This document shows, one piece after another, positions 26,998 through 34,707 of a stretch of DNA of 39,098 bases. How positions within the stretch are numbered: position 1 is the first letter of the stretch; every line of letters starts with the position of its first letter. The notes under the pieces were generated by a model. It saw only the letters and a program-made list of their open reading frames with translations, was not told the DNA's origin and ran no database searches. Made by a program: the position numbers and the translations under genes. Source of the stretch: Trabulsiella guamensis ATCC 49490 (GTDB lineage Bacteria; Pseudomonadota; Gammaproteobacteria; Enterobacterales; Enterobacteriaceae); NCBI RefSeq assembly GCF_000734965.1, contig NZ_JMTB01000025.1:1-39098 (forward strand), in the 5' to 3' direction.

Positions 26998-27471
26998 ATG
27001 AAAAAATTACTGGTATTAACGGCGCTGCTGGCAGGTACTGGCATGGTGCAGGCGGCGACGCTGACACAGAAAAATATCTCTCTTGAGCAGGCAAATCAGC
27101 TTGCCAGCGCTGCCGTGCAGGCCTGTATGGCGAAAAACTACCAGGTCAGCGTGACTGTCGTCGATCGCGCCGGAATAGTAAAAGCGGTGCAGCGTACCGA
27201 TAATGCCGGTCCGCATACAGTTAAAGCCAGCGAAATGAAAGCCTTCACCGCACTCAGCACCAAAAACGCCTCCGGCAAAGTGATGGACGCGGCGCAAAAC
27301 AATGCCGGTGCGCAGAACATGCGGGACGTTCCAGGCTTTCTGCTGCTGGCGGGTGGTCTGCCGCTGAAAGCGGGTGATGAGGTCATTGGTGCGATCGGTA
27401 TCGGCGGCGCGCCGGGCGGTAATCTGGATGAAGCTTGCGCACAGCAGGCGATTGATAACGTTAAACTGTAA
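26998..27471 (+). CDS. Secreted GlcG/HbpS (DUF336) family protein
   Basis: This 157-aa protein has a signal peptide (cleavage near VQA-ATL, residue 20) followed by a complete GlcG/HbpS domain, recognisable from SVTVVDRAGIVKAVQRTD, KASEMKAFTALSTKN and the C-terminal GAIGIGGAPGGNLDEACA. In Streptomyces the family member HbpS is an extracellular haem-binding protein that modulates the SenS/SenR two-component system; other members bind haem or cobalamin or sit in glycolate operons. GAGGACGTGCG precedes the ATG. It lies 90 bp after a two-component pair and before an alkylsulfatase. An accessory-sensor role is inference. Confidence 0.88.
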   Translation: MKKLLVLTALLAGTGMVQAATLTQKNISLEQANQLASAAVQACMAKNYQVSVTVVDRAGIVKAVQRTDNAGPHTVKASEMKAFTALSTKNASGKVMDAAQNNAGAQNMRDVPGFLLLAGGLPLKAGDEVIGAIGIGGAPGGNLDEACAQQAIDNVKL

Positions 27472-27481
27472 CCTATTTCTG

Positions 27482-27502
27482 AGGTGTCTCTTTGAGGCAC
27501 CT
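27482..27502 (+). terminator. Hairpin after the HbpS-family gene
   Basis: AGGTGTCTC / GAGGCACCT forms a 9-bp stem (one G-U pair) with a TTT loop, starting 11 bases after the stop. There is no T run, so it could attenuate rather than terminate. Confidence 0.4.
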
Positions 27503-27595
27503 TACTGAAGAATATATCCTTTTCGCAAACTGGCAGTATATTCAATCGTGCCTGATAGTTATCATGCGTAATCATGCTAACCTGATGAGGCAAAA

Positions 27596-29572
27596 ATGAA
27601 ATTAAATAAGATAATCAGCGCTCTTCTTTTTGCTGGGTTATTCACCAGTATCTCTTTCCCTTCACTCGCGCAAACGGAACCGAAAGACGCGACCTCTGCC
27701 ACCAAAACGGCAAATGACGCTTTACTCAATCAACTGCCTTTCAATGACAATACCGATTTCACTAACGCCCATAAGGGTTTTATTACCGCACTGCCGCCGG
27801 ACGTGATTCACGATGCGCAGGGCAAACGGGTCTGGGATCCGCAAAGATATGCTTTCATTAAAGAGGGCGAAAAAGCGCCGGACTCGGTTAACCCCAGCCT
27901 CTGGCGTCAGGCGCAACTGATTAACATCAGCGGTCTGTTTGAAATTACCGACGGTGTTTACCAGATCCGCAACCTCGATCTGTCTAATATGACGATTATT
28001 GAGGGGAAAGAAGGGGTAACCGTGGTTGACCCGCTGGTGTCGGCGGAAACCGCCAAAGTCGGGATGGATCTTTATTTCAAACATCGGGGTAAAAAATCGG
28101 TTGTGGCGGTGATTTATACTCATAGTCATGTGGATCACTATGGCGGCGTACGCGGCGTAGTGGATGAAGCCGACGTGAAAGCCGGAAAAGTGAAGATCTA
28201 TGCGCCTGCCGGCTTTATGAAAGAGGCGGTGTCCGAGAATATTATGGCGGGAAACGTAATGAGTCGCCGTGCCAGCTATATGTACGGCAACCTGCTGAAA
28301 CCGGACGTTAAAGGGCAGGTGGGCGCGGGGCTGGGAACCACCACCTCTGCAGGCACCGTCACCCTGATTGCGCCGACCCACTACATCACCAGAACCGGGC
28401 AGAAAGAGACCATCGATGGTCTGACGTATGATTTCTTAATGGCGCCAGGCTCTGAAGCGCCGTCAGAAATGCTCTGGTACGTTGAAGAGAAGAAGATGAT
28501 CGAAGCGTCCGAGGACGTGACGCATACACTGCATAATACCTACTCGTTACGGGGCGCGAAGATCCGCGATCCGCTGGCGTGGTCGAAATACATTAACGAA
28601 GCCGTACAGCGCTGGGGCGATAAAGCTGAGATTATTATGGCGCAGCACCACTGGCCCACCTGGGGCAACGACAATGTGGTTAAGCTGATGAAGAGTCAGC
28701 GCGACCTCTATCGTTATATCAACGATCAGACACTGCGGTTGGCTAATCAGGGGCAGACGCGTGATGAAATCGCCGCTGACTTTAAACTGCCGCCGACGCT
28801 GGCGAACACCTGGGCTAACCGCGGCTATTACGGCTCTGTGAGCCACGACGTGAAAGCGACTTACGTACTTTATCTCGGCTGGTTTGATGGTAACCCGGCC
28901 ACGCTCGACGAGCTGCCGCCAGTGGAAGCCGCGAAGAAATATGTCGATTACATGGGTGGCGCGGATGCCATCATGACGAAGGCCAAAGAGGACTTCGCGC
29001 AAGGGAACTACCGCTGGGTGGCGCAGGTAATGAGCAAAGTGGTTTTTGCCAACCCGGACAACAAAGCGGCAAGGGATCTGGAAGCCGATGCACTGGAACA
29101 ACTGGGTTATCAGGCGGAATCCGGGCCATGGCGTAACTTCTACCTGACCGGTGCGCAGGAACTGCGTGATGGCGTGCAGAAACTCCCGACGCCAAACACG
29201 GCCAGCGGCGATACTGTGCGGGCGATGTCGCCAGAAATGTTCTTCGACTATCTCGCCGTGCATATCAACGGCGAAAAAGCGGCTGAGGCGAAAGCGGTCT
29301 TTAACGTCGATTTAGGCAACGATGGCGGGAAGTATCTGCTGGAACTGGAAAACGGTGTGCTGAATCACACGGCGAATGCGGAATCGAAAAATGCTGATGC
29401 GACGATCACGCTCAATCGCGCGACGCTGAATAAGATTATCCTGCAGGAAGAGACGCTGAAACAGGCGGAAGAGAAGGGCGAGGTGAAAATCACAGGCAAT
29501 AGCGCGAAACTGAACGAAATGCTGGGTTATATGGATAAGTTCGAGTTCTGGTTTAACATCGTCACGCCGTAA
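27596..29572 (+). CDS. Alkyl (aryl) sulfatase, SdsA/YjcS type
   Basis: This is a 658-aa periplasmic metallo-beta-lactamase-fold sulfatase with a signal peptide (cleavage near LAQ-TEP, residue 26). The binuclear zinc motif is THSHVDHYGG (H176, H178, D180, H181). Further metal and substrate elements are EASEDVTHTLHN and MAQHHWPTWGN. The middle helical region mediates dimerisation, and the last 120 or so residues form the SCP2-like domain ending in FWFNIVTP. The family releases sulfate from primary alkyl sulfates such as SDS. It is homologous to, but clearly diverged from, E. coli YjcS, so I leave the symbol empty. GAGG lies before the ATG. It probably belongs to the regulon of the adjacent two-component system (inference). 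Confidence 0.92.
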   Translation: MKLNKIISALLFAGLFTSISFPSLAQTEPKDATSATKTANDALLNQLPFNDNTDFTNAHKGFITALPPDVIHDAQGKRVWDPQRYAFIKEGEKAPDSVNPSLWRQAQLINISGLFEITDGVYQIRNLDLSNMTIIEGKEGVTVVDPLVSAETAKVGMDLYFKHRGKKSVVAVIYTHSHVDHYGGVRGVVDEADVKAGKVKIYAPAGFMKEAVSENIMAGNVMSRRASYMYGNLLKPDVKGQVGAGLGTTTSAGTVTLIAPTHYITRTGQKETIDGLTYDFLMAPGSEAPSEMLWYVEEKKMIEASEDVTHTLHNTYSLRGAKIRDPLAWSKYINEAVQRWGDKAEIIMAQHHWPTWGNDNVVKLMKSQRDLYRYINDQTLRLANQGQTRDEIAADFKLPPTLANTWANRGYYGSVSHDVKATYVLYLGWFDGNPATLDELPPVEAAKKYVDYMGGADAIMTKAKEDFAQGNYRWVAQVMSKVVFANPDNKAARDLEADALEQLGYQAESGPWRNFYLTGAQELRDGVQKLPTPNTASGDTVRAMSPEMFFDYLAVHINGEKAAEAKAVFNVDLGNDGGKYLLELENGVLNHTANAESKNADATITLNRATLNKIILQEETLKQAEEKGEVKITGNSAKLNEMLGYMDKFEFWFNIVTP

Positions 29573-29585
29573 TATATGCTTAAAG

Positions 29586-29618
29586 CAACAAACCGGCATT
29601 GCAGCCGGTTTGTTGTTT
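29586..29618 (+). terminator. Terminator after alkylsulfatase
   Basis: CAACAAACCGGC / GCCGGTTTGTTG is a perfect 12-bp stem with a 6-nt loop, followed by TTTC. It lies between the sulfatase and a convergent small ORF and could serve both. Confidence 0.85.
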
Positions 29619-29620
29619 CA

Positions 29621-29761
29621 TCAGATTTTGCAGGCATCGCCGCAATCGTCGTCGGCGATAATCTCCTGAGCCTTTTTGTCGGCGTCTTCCAGTCGTTCAG
29701 CGTTACGCTCTTCAGCTTCTTCCAGCCCGCTAAATACCAGTTTATCGAGATCAATTTCCAT
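29621..29761 (-). CDS. Small acidic 46-aa protein of unknown function
   Basis: This short frame encodes 46 residues starting MEIDLDKLVFSGLEEAEERN. It continues as a strongly charged, Glu/Asp/Lys/Arg-rich helix and ends in DDDCGDACKI with two cysteines. A second ATG immediately upstream (29764) would add one Met. The ribosome site (GGGTG) is weak. The coherent amphipathic helix and position between a terminator hairpin and the next promoter argue for a real gene. I cannot name a family. The closely spaced cysteines near the end suggest metal or redox chemistry, but that is speculation. Confidence 0.55.
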   Translation of the reverse strand: MEIDLDKLVFSGLEEAEERNAERLEDADKKAQEIIADDDCGDACKI

Positions 29762-29878
29762 CATTCACCCATTTCAGTTCAGAATTGCGTTGCATCAGTA
29801 TAGGGCAAAACAACGGCTGGAGGTATTACCCGTCTGTGCTAGCGTTACTGTTATCCCTTGCTTTCGGAAGGAGTCACC

Positions 29879-30682
29879 ATGACTATTTTGTGTAAAACCT
29901 GTGGCACCTCGTATGACGACAGCGACGAGATCATCGCGCATTGTAAAGTCTGTGAAGACGAGCGGCAGTTCGTGCCCGCCAGCGGGCAGGCGTGGATAAC
30001 CCCGGAGGTACTCACTGCCACGCACAGCAACAAATGGCAACAGCATGAAGAAAACCTGTTAAGCATCAAAACGGTACCTGCATTTGCTATCAACCAGCGA
30101 GCGTTTTTGCTGCGAACGCCGCATGGCAATGTATTGTGGGACTGCATTGCCAGTCTTGATGCAGCAACGGAGTTGCTGATCAACGCCCTGGGTGGGCTTC
30201 GCGCCATTGCAATTTCGCATCCTCATTATTACACCACCATGCAGGACTGGGCGGAGACCTTCAGCGCGCCCGTCTGGCTGCACACCAGCGACAGGGAATG
30301 GATTATGCGCGACAGCACGGCGATCCGCTTGTGGGAAGGCGACAGCATGGAGTTACTGCCGTCGGTCCGGCTGTTACGCCTGGGCGGGCATTTTGCCGGG
30401 GGAACGGTACTGCACTGGACGGAAGGTGACGGCGTACTTCTTGCCGGAGATATTTTACAGGTCACCCCCGGGAAGGATGCGGTTTCGTTTATGTGGAGTT
30501 ACCCGAATATGTTGCCGCTGCCGACCACGACAATTGAAAACATCATGCACCGGCTGGCTGACGTCAATTTTGAACGGCTGTATGGCGCGTTCGAAGGGCA
30601 GAATATGACAAAACAGGCTCACGACGCAGTGATGCGGTCAGGGCAAAAATATATTGATTGTCTGAAACAGGAACGGGCGTGA
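29879..30682 (+). CDS. Atypical metallo-beta-lactamase-fold protein with N-terminal zinc ribbon
   Basis: This 267-aa protein begins with a zinc-ribbon-like module (CKTCGTSYDD...CKVCEDE, residues about 5-28). The rest resembles a metallo-beta-lactamase-fold hydrolase, but the usual HxHxDH motif is replaced by SHPHYYTTMQDW. The later family elements LGGHFAGGTVLHW and LLAGDIL are retained. The second metal site therefore looks incomplete. AAGGAG lies seven bases before the ATG at 29879. It is adjacent to the 3' ends of the valV/valW tRNA genes on the opposite strand. The substrate is unknown. Confidence 0.75.
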   Translation: MTILCKTCGTSYDDSDEIIAHCKVCEDERQFVPASGQAWITPEVLTATHSNKWQQHEENLLSIKTVPAFAINQRAFLLRTPHGNVLWDCIASLDAATELLINALGGLRAIAISHPHYYTTMQDWAETFSAPVWLHTSDREWIMRDSTAIRLWEGDSMELLPSVRLLRLGGHFAGGTVLHWTEGDGVLLAGDILQVTPGKDAVSFMWSYPNMLPLPTTTIENIMHRLADVNFERLYGAFEGQNMTKQAHDAVMRSGQKYIDCLKQERA

Positions 30683-30717
30683 AGGCGAAGAGGGGCACCA
30701 TATCTTATTAGAGAATA

Positions 30718-30794
30718 TGGTGCGTCCGAGTGGACTCGAACCACCGACCCCCACCATGTCAAGGTGGTGCTCTAACCAACTGAGCTACGGACGC
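30718..30794 (-). tRNA. valV: tRNA-Val (anticodon GAC)
   Basis: On the minus strand this 77-nt sequence folds as a complete cloverleaf: acceptor GCGTCCG/CGGACGC, D arm AGCTCAGTTGG, anticodon stem CCACC/GGTGG with loop TTGACAT (anticodon GAC), T arm GGTTCGAGTCC, and an encoded CCA end. It matches E. coli valV. It is one of two tandem copies, and its 3' end faces the accessory block. Confidence 0.98.
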
Positions 30795-30798
30795 AGAA

Positions 30799-30875
30799 TG
30801 GTGCGTTCAATTGGACTCGAACCAACGACCCCCACCATGTCAAGGTGGTGCTCTAACCAACTGAGCTATGAACGC
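30799..30875 (-). tRNA. valW: tRNA-Val (anticodon GAC)
   Basis: This is a second 77-nt tRNA-Val(GAC), nearly identical to its neighbour except in the acceptor stem (GCGTTCA/TGAACGC) and compensating T-stem changes (GTTGG/CCAAT). It matches E. coli valW. CCA is encoded. Only four bases separate the two tRNAs, so they form one transcript read on the minus strand. By gene order this copy is upstream of valV. Confidence 0.98.
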
Positions 30876-30982
30876 ACAACGGGGACGAATATTAGCGGCA
30901 GGGATGGGCGGTTGCAAGTGGAAAGTCGCACATTTCGTTCTGTTATCACGCGATTGCGGAACAACTGTGCAAAATGGAGAGA

Positions 30983-31008
30983 AAGCAACCGCCTGCTGAC
31001 GGTTGCTT
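30983..31008 (-). terminator. Hairpin downstream of mdtK
   Basis: AAGCAACCG / CGGTTGCTT is a perfect 9-bp stem with an 8-nt loop, a few bases after the mdtK stop on the minus strand. The downstream T content is modest (CCATTTTG). Confidence 0.65.
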
Positions 31009-31013
31009 CGCCA

Positions 31014-32387
31014 TTACCGCGCGGCGCGGTGCAGGATCACACTTGATGGCTGGCGCTGCAGGAAACGCATCCGCAGCATCATCATTACGGCCGCTGAGGT
31101 CAGGCCAATGATAAAGCCCCACCAGAATCCTGCGGGTCCCATGCGCGGCACGACAAGGTCAGTCAGGCCGAGAATATAGCCACTCGGGAGCCCAAGCACC
31201 CAGTAAGCGGTAAAAGTGATAAAGAAAATGGAACGGGTGTCTTTATAACCACGCAGGATGCCGCTGCCGATAACCTGGATAGAATCGGAAATCTGGTACA
31301 GCGCCGCCAGCATCATCAGTTGAGAGGCGAGCAGGACAACCTCCGGATTATCGTTATAAAGCAGGGCGATGTGCGTACGCAGGGAGACGGTGAAAATTGC
31401 CGTCAGCACTGCCATACAAACCCCAACGACCAGGCCCGTCCAGGCCGACACTTGCGCATCGAGTGTTGAGCCCTGTCCGAGACGGAAACCGACGCGAATG
31501 GTCACCGCCGCGGCGAGCGACATCGGCAACACAAACATCAGTGAGCTGAAGTTGAGCGCGATCTGGTGCCCGGCGACGTCAACAATCCCCAGCGGCGATA
31601 CCAGCAAAGCCACCACCGCAAACAACGTCACTTCGAAGAACAGCGCCAGTGCAATCGGCAGCCCCAGTTGAATCAGGCGTTTCAGTACTTCGCTGTCCGG
31701 TTTCGCACTACCTTCCACAAGACGGATATCGCGCAGGGAACGGGCGTTTCTGACAAAGGTCAGCATACAGAAAAACATCACCCAGTAGACTGCCGCCGTC
31801 GCGACGCCGCAACCCACGCCACCCAGTTCCGGCATACCAAAATGGCCGTAAATAAAGATGTAATTGACCGGAATGTTAACCAGCAAACCGATAAAACCCA
31901 TCACCATGCCAGGTTTGGTTTTGGCCAGCCCTTCACACTGGTTACGTGCCACCTGGAAACACAGGTAGCCTGGCGCGCCCCACAGCAGGGCACGCAGATA
32001 GCCGACGGCTTTGTCAGCCAGCGCCGGATCGATGTTATGCATCGAACGGATGATATACCCGGCGTTCCATAGCACGATCATAATCAGGATGGATACGCCA
32101 CCTGCCAGCCAGAAACCTTGTCGGACCTGATGGGCGATGCGATCGCGGCGGCCGGAACCATTGAGCTGCGCGATGACCGGCGTCAATGCCAGCAGCAGCC
32201 CGTGGCCGAACAGAATGGCCGGTAACCAGATGGAGGTACCGATGGCGACGGCGGCCATGTCGGTTGCGCTGTAGCCACCGGCCATCACAGTATCAACAAA
32301 CCCCATTGCGGTCTGGGCGATCTGCGCAAGGATCACCGGTATTGCCAGTGCTAATAACTGACGCGCTTCACTAACATACTTCTGCAC
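31014..32387 (-). CDS. mdtK: Multidrug efflux pump MdtK (MATE/NorM family)
   Basis: This 457-aa, 12-helix MATE transporter has the same length as E. coli MdtK (YdhE/NorM). It exports fluoroquinolones, cationic dyes and other compounds in exchange for Na+ or H+. Family elements include the N-terminal [20 protein letters not shown] and the second-half [12 protein letters not shown]. It starts with GTG at 32387 with AGGTG upstream. A hairpin with a T6 run lies in its leader (32423-32445), which could attenuate expression. In K-12 ydhQ lies between mdtK and the tRNAs; it is absent here. Confidence 0.96.
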   Translation of the reverse strand: MQKYVSEARQLLALAIPVILAQIAQTAMGFVDTVMAGGYSATDMAAVAIGTSIWLPAILFGHGLLLALTPVIAQLNGSGRRDRIAHQVRQGFWLAGGVSILIMIVLWNAGYIIRSMHNIDPALADKAVGYLRALLWGAPGYLCFQVARNQCEGLAKTKPGMVMGFIGLLVNIPVNYIFIYGHFGMPELGGVGCGVATAAVYWVMFFCMLTFVRNARSLRDIRLVEGSAKPDSEVLKRLIQLGLPIALALFFEVTLFAVVALLVSPLGIVDVAGHQIALNFSSLMFVLPMSLAAAVTIRVGFRLGQGSTLDAQVSAWTGLVVGVCMAVLTAIFTVSLRTHIALLYNDNPEVVLLASQLMMLAALYQISDSIQVIGSGILRGYKDTRSIFFITFTAYWVLGLPSGYILGLTDLVVPRMGPAGFWWGFIIGLTSAAVMMMLRMRFLQRQPSSVILHRAAR

Positions 32388-32422
32388 GTGAACACCTGTA
32401 TATTGTTGTTATTGGAGGAACT

Positions 32423-32445
32423 AAAAAAGCCGCCTTACTGGCAGC
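32423..32445 (-). terminator. Terminator-like hairpin in the mdtK leader
   Basis: On the minus strand, GCTGCC-AGTAA-GGCGGC (one G-U pair) is followed directly by TTTTTT and lies about 36 bases before the mdtK GTG. A possible -10, TACAAT, is 30-35 bases farther upstream. It is a classic intrinsic terminator shape located between promoter and gene, so it is a candidate attenuator or the 3' end of a short RNA. Confidence 0.6.
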
Positions 32446-32618
32446 AAGAAGAAATACGGGGGAAATAGTCAGTCTATTGTAGCGGGGAATTGCTATTAAG
32501 CCAGTCAAAATATAGCAGGGAGTGCGTCAGGAGTGGCAACCTGTTTTTTCACCTGTTATTGTGCGAAGTATATCGCGCGGAAACCGAAGCGCCACGATGT
32601 AATACAGGAGCTTATTGC

Positions 32619-33257
32619 ATGTTTACTGGTATTGTGCAGGGCACGGCGAAAGTTGTGTCTGTTGATGAAAAACCGAATTTTCGCACCCACGTTGTTGAAA
32701 TGCCTGAGCATATGCTTGAGGGTCTCGAAACCGGGGCGTCAGTCGCGCACAACGGCTGCTGCCTGACCGTCACCGAAATCGACGGCAATCGTATCAGTTT
32801 CGATTTAATGAAAGAGACGTTGCGCATCACCAACCTGGGGGATGTGAAAGAGGGCGATGTGGTTAACGTCGAGCGCGCGGCGAAATTCAGCGACGAAATT
32901 GGCGGCCATCTGATGTCCGGGCATATTATGACTACCGCTGACATCACTAAAATTCTCACCTCGGAAAATAACCGTCAGATTTGGTTTAAACCGCAGGATC
33001 CGGCACTGATGAAATATATCCTCTACAAAGGGTTTATTGGCGTAGACGGTATCAGCCTGACGGTAGGGGAAGTGACTGCCACCCGTTTTTGTGTGCACTT
33101 AATTCCTGAAACGCTGCAGCGCACCACGCTTGGCAAGAAAAAACTGGGCGCGAGGGTTAATATTGAAATCGACCCGCAGACGCAGGCGGTAGTGGATACC
33201 GTCGAACGTGTCCTTGCGGCAAAAGAGGCGGCGCTACAGATAGCGGCAGACGAATAA
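32619..33257 (+). CDS. ribE: Riboflavin synthase alpha subunit
   Basis: This 212-aa enzyme, called RibC in older E. coli literature (213 aa), dismutates two 6,7-dimethyl-8-ribityllumazine molecules into riboflavin and the pyrimidine precursor. It is formed of two tandem lumazine-binding barrels: the first begins [10 protein letters not shown] and carries NGCCLTVTE; the second begins near [18 protein letters not shown]-terminal helix mediates trimerisation. AGGAGCTTATTGC precedes the ATG at 32619; the frame extends upstream but without a credible start. It is divergent from mdtK and convergent with cfa. No FMN riboswitch was recognised upstream. Confidence 0.96.
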   Translation: MFTGIVQGTAKVVSVDEKPNFRTHVVEMPEHMLEGLETGASVAHNGCCLTVTEIDGNRISFDLMKETLRITNLGDVKEGDVVNVERAAKFSDEIGGHLMSGHIMTTADITKILTSENNRQIWFKPQDPALMKYILYKGFIGVDGISLTVGEVTATRFCVHLIPETLQRTTLGKKKLGARVNIEIDPQTQAVVDTVERVLAAKEAALQIAADE

Positions 33258-33290
33258 GAAAAATCCCCGGCATGCCGGGGATTTTTCTTT
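33258..33290. terminator. Bidirectional terminator between ribE and cfa
   Basis: GAAAAATCCCCGG / CCGGGGATTTTTC is a perfect 13-bp stem around a CATG loop, with A and T tracts on both flanks, so it works in both directions for the convergent ribE and cfa genes. It begins on the base after the ribE stop. Confidence 0.92.
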
Positions 33291-34438
33291 TAACGGGCGA
33301 CGCGCAGACCGTGATCGATCCCGCGTGAGAACACCACCTGCCAGAGGTGAATGTCACGGGCGCGGAACGCACCGGCGCAAGCATTCAGATAATAACTGAA
33401 CATCCGTTTGAAGCGCTCAGAGTAGTTATCGGCAATTTCCGGCCAGCTTGCCAGGAAACGCTCGTGCCAGGCCATTAACGTGGTGTCATAGTCGGCGCCA
33501 AAATTATGCCAGTCTTCCATAATGAAATGGCGCTCGCTGGCGTCGGCAATCTGGCGGACGGACGGCAGGCAGCCGTTCGGGAAGATGTATTTGTTGATCC
33601 ACGGATCAACATTATGGTCTGTTTTCTTTGAACCGATGGTGTGCAGCAGGAAAATGCCGTCAGATTTCAGGTTACGGTCGGCCACCTCGAAATAGGTGTT
33701 GTAGTTTTTCGGTCCGACATGTTCGAACATGCCAACAGACACAATGCGGTCAAATTGATCGTTCAGGTCCCGGTAGTCCTGAAGGCGGATATCGACATTC
33801 AGCCCTTCGCAGCGTTGTTGCGCCATTTTTTGCTGCTCGGCAGAAATTGTCACGCCCACAACGCTGACGCCGTAATTTTTTGCCATGTAGTACGCCAGAC
33901 CACCCCAGCCGCAGCCGATATCCAGCACACGCATGCCCGGTTTCAACTGCAGTTTTTGGCAGATTAATTCCAGCTTGTCCTGCTGGGCTTCTTCCAGTGT
34001 GGTGGCTTTTTTCCAGTACGCGCAGGAGTATTGCATCAGTGGGTCAAGCATGCGGCTGAACAGATCGTTACCGAGATCGTAATGTTCTTTGCCGACAATC
34101 CAGGCTCTTTTCTTACTTTGCAGATTGAACAGGCGGGCGGTAGCGATACGCAGCGTATCTTTGAAATGGCGGGGGAGTTGGTTTTCCAGCCCGGCGCGCA
34201 GCACTTTCTGGAAGAAAACATCCAGACGCTCACAATCCCACCAGCCATCCATATAACTCTCACCTAATCCGAGCGAACCTTCCTGTAAAACGCGCTTAAA
34301 GAAGAGCGGATTTTTGACCTGCACATCAGAAGGGGCAGACCCGTTAATTTCGATGCCTGCACGACTCAACAGCTCACTGGCTATGCGATACCACTCATCA
34401 TTGGGCACGCTAACTTCTTCTATACACGATGAACTCAT
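33290..34438 (-). CDS. cfa: Cyclopropane-fatty-acid synthase
   Basis: This 382-aa SAM-dependent enzyme, the same length as E. coli Cfa, adds a methylene bridge to cis double bonds of membrane phospholipid chains in early stationary phase. It has an N-terminal lipid-binding domain, then a Rossmann methyltransferase core with the SAM motif VLDIGCGWGG, the MFEHVG segment, and C354 in NACAGAFRARD. The start at 34438 matches the family N-terminus MSSSCIEE. The 5' region has a sigma-S-like element at 34478-34484. Confidence 0.97.
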   Translation of the reverse strand: MSSSCIEEVSVPNDEWYRIASELLSRAGIEINGSAPSDVQVKNPLFFKRVLQEGSLGLGESYMDGWWDCERLDVFFQKVLRAGLENQLPRHFKDTLRIATARLFNLQSKKRAWIVGKEHYDLGNDLFSRMLDPLMQYSCAYWKKATTLEEAQQDKLELICQKLQLKPGMRVLDIGCGWGGLAYYMAKNYGVSVVGVTISAEQQKMAQQRCEGLNVDIRLQDYRDLNDQFDRIVSVGMFEHVGPKNYNTYFEVADRNLKSDGIFLLHTIGSKKTDHNVDPWINKYIFPNGCLPSVRQIADASERHFIMEDWHNFGADYDTTLMAWHERFLASWPEIADNYSERFKRMFSYYLNACAGAFRARDIHLWQVVFSRGIDHGLRVAR

Positions 34439-34707
34439 AGCTTCTCCATCACGCGCATGTGACCAGAACCTTAAAACAGCGTAGTCGCTTTTTTTGGTTT
34501 GTGAGAAATCTCACGGAACATTCCGTGAGCCTGCTATCCGACGTAGAAAAAGAGGAAGGGAGATAACCCTTGCCGAAAGGCCTTCCGTGGTGAAACGGGC
34601 AACGTCCTGCGCCCGTTAATGCATAATATTAATCGTAATTATGTGATGCCTGACTCAGTATAGGCCGCTCAATCAGGCGATTCAATATAAAAATGTTAGC
34701 AGACTAA
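34439..34707 (-). promoter_or_regulatory. cfa promoter and leader region
   Basis: On the minus strand, CTACGCT (34478-34484) is a good sigma-S-type -10 about 40 bases before cfa, at the place of the known proximal E. coli promoter. A distal promoter giving a long leader targeted by the sRNA RydC is known in E. coli; an A/T-rich stretch at about 34620-34650 could be its position here. No gene is seen in this 269-bp gap. Confidence 0.55.

Noticed and set aside
30717..31046. 109-codon plus-strand ORF across the tRNA genes
   Set aside because: It is an open frame read through two tRNA genes, giving a repeated peptide from the duplicated tRNAs. This is a common false call.
32460..32618. FMN riboswitch upstream of ribE
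   Set aside because: The gap is short and none of the conserved RFN-element segments were seen. In enterics the riboswitch is associated with ribB, not this gene.
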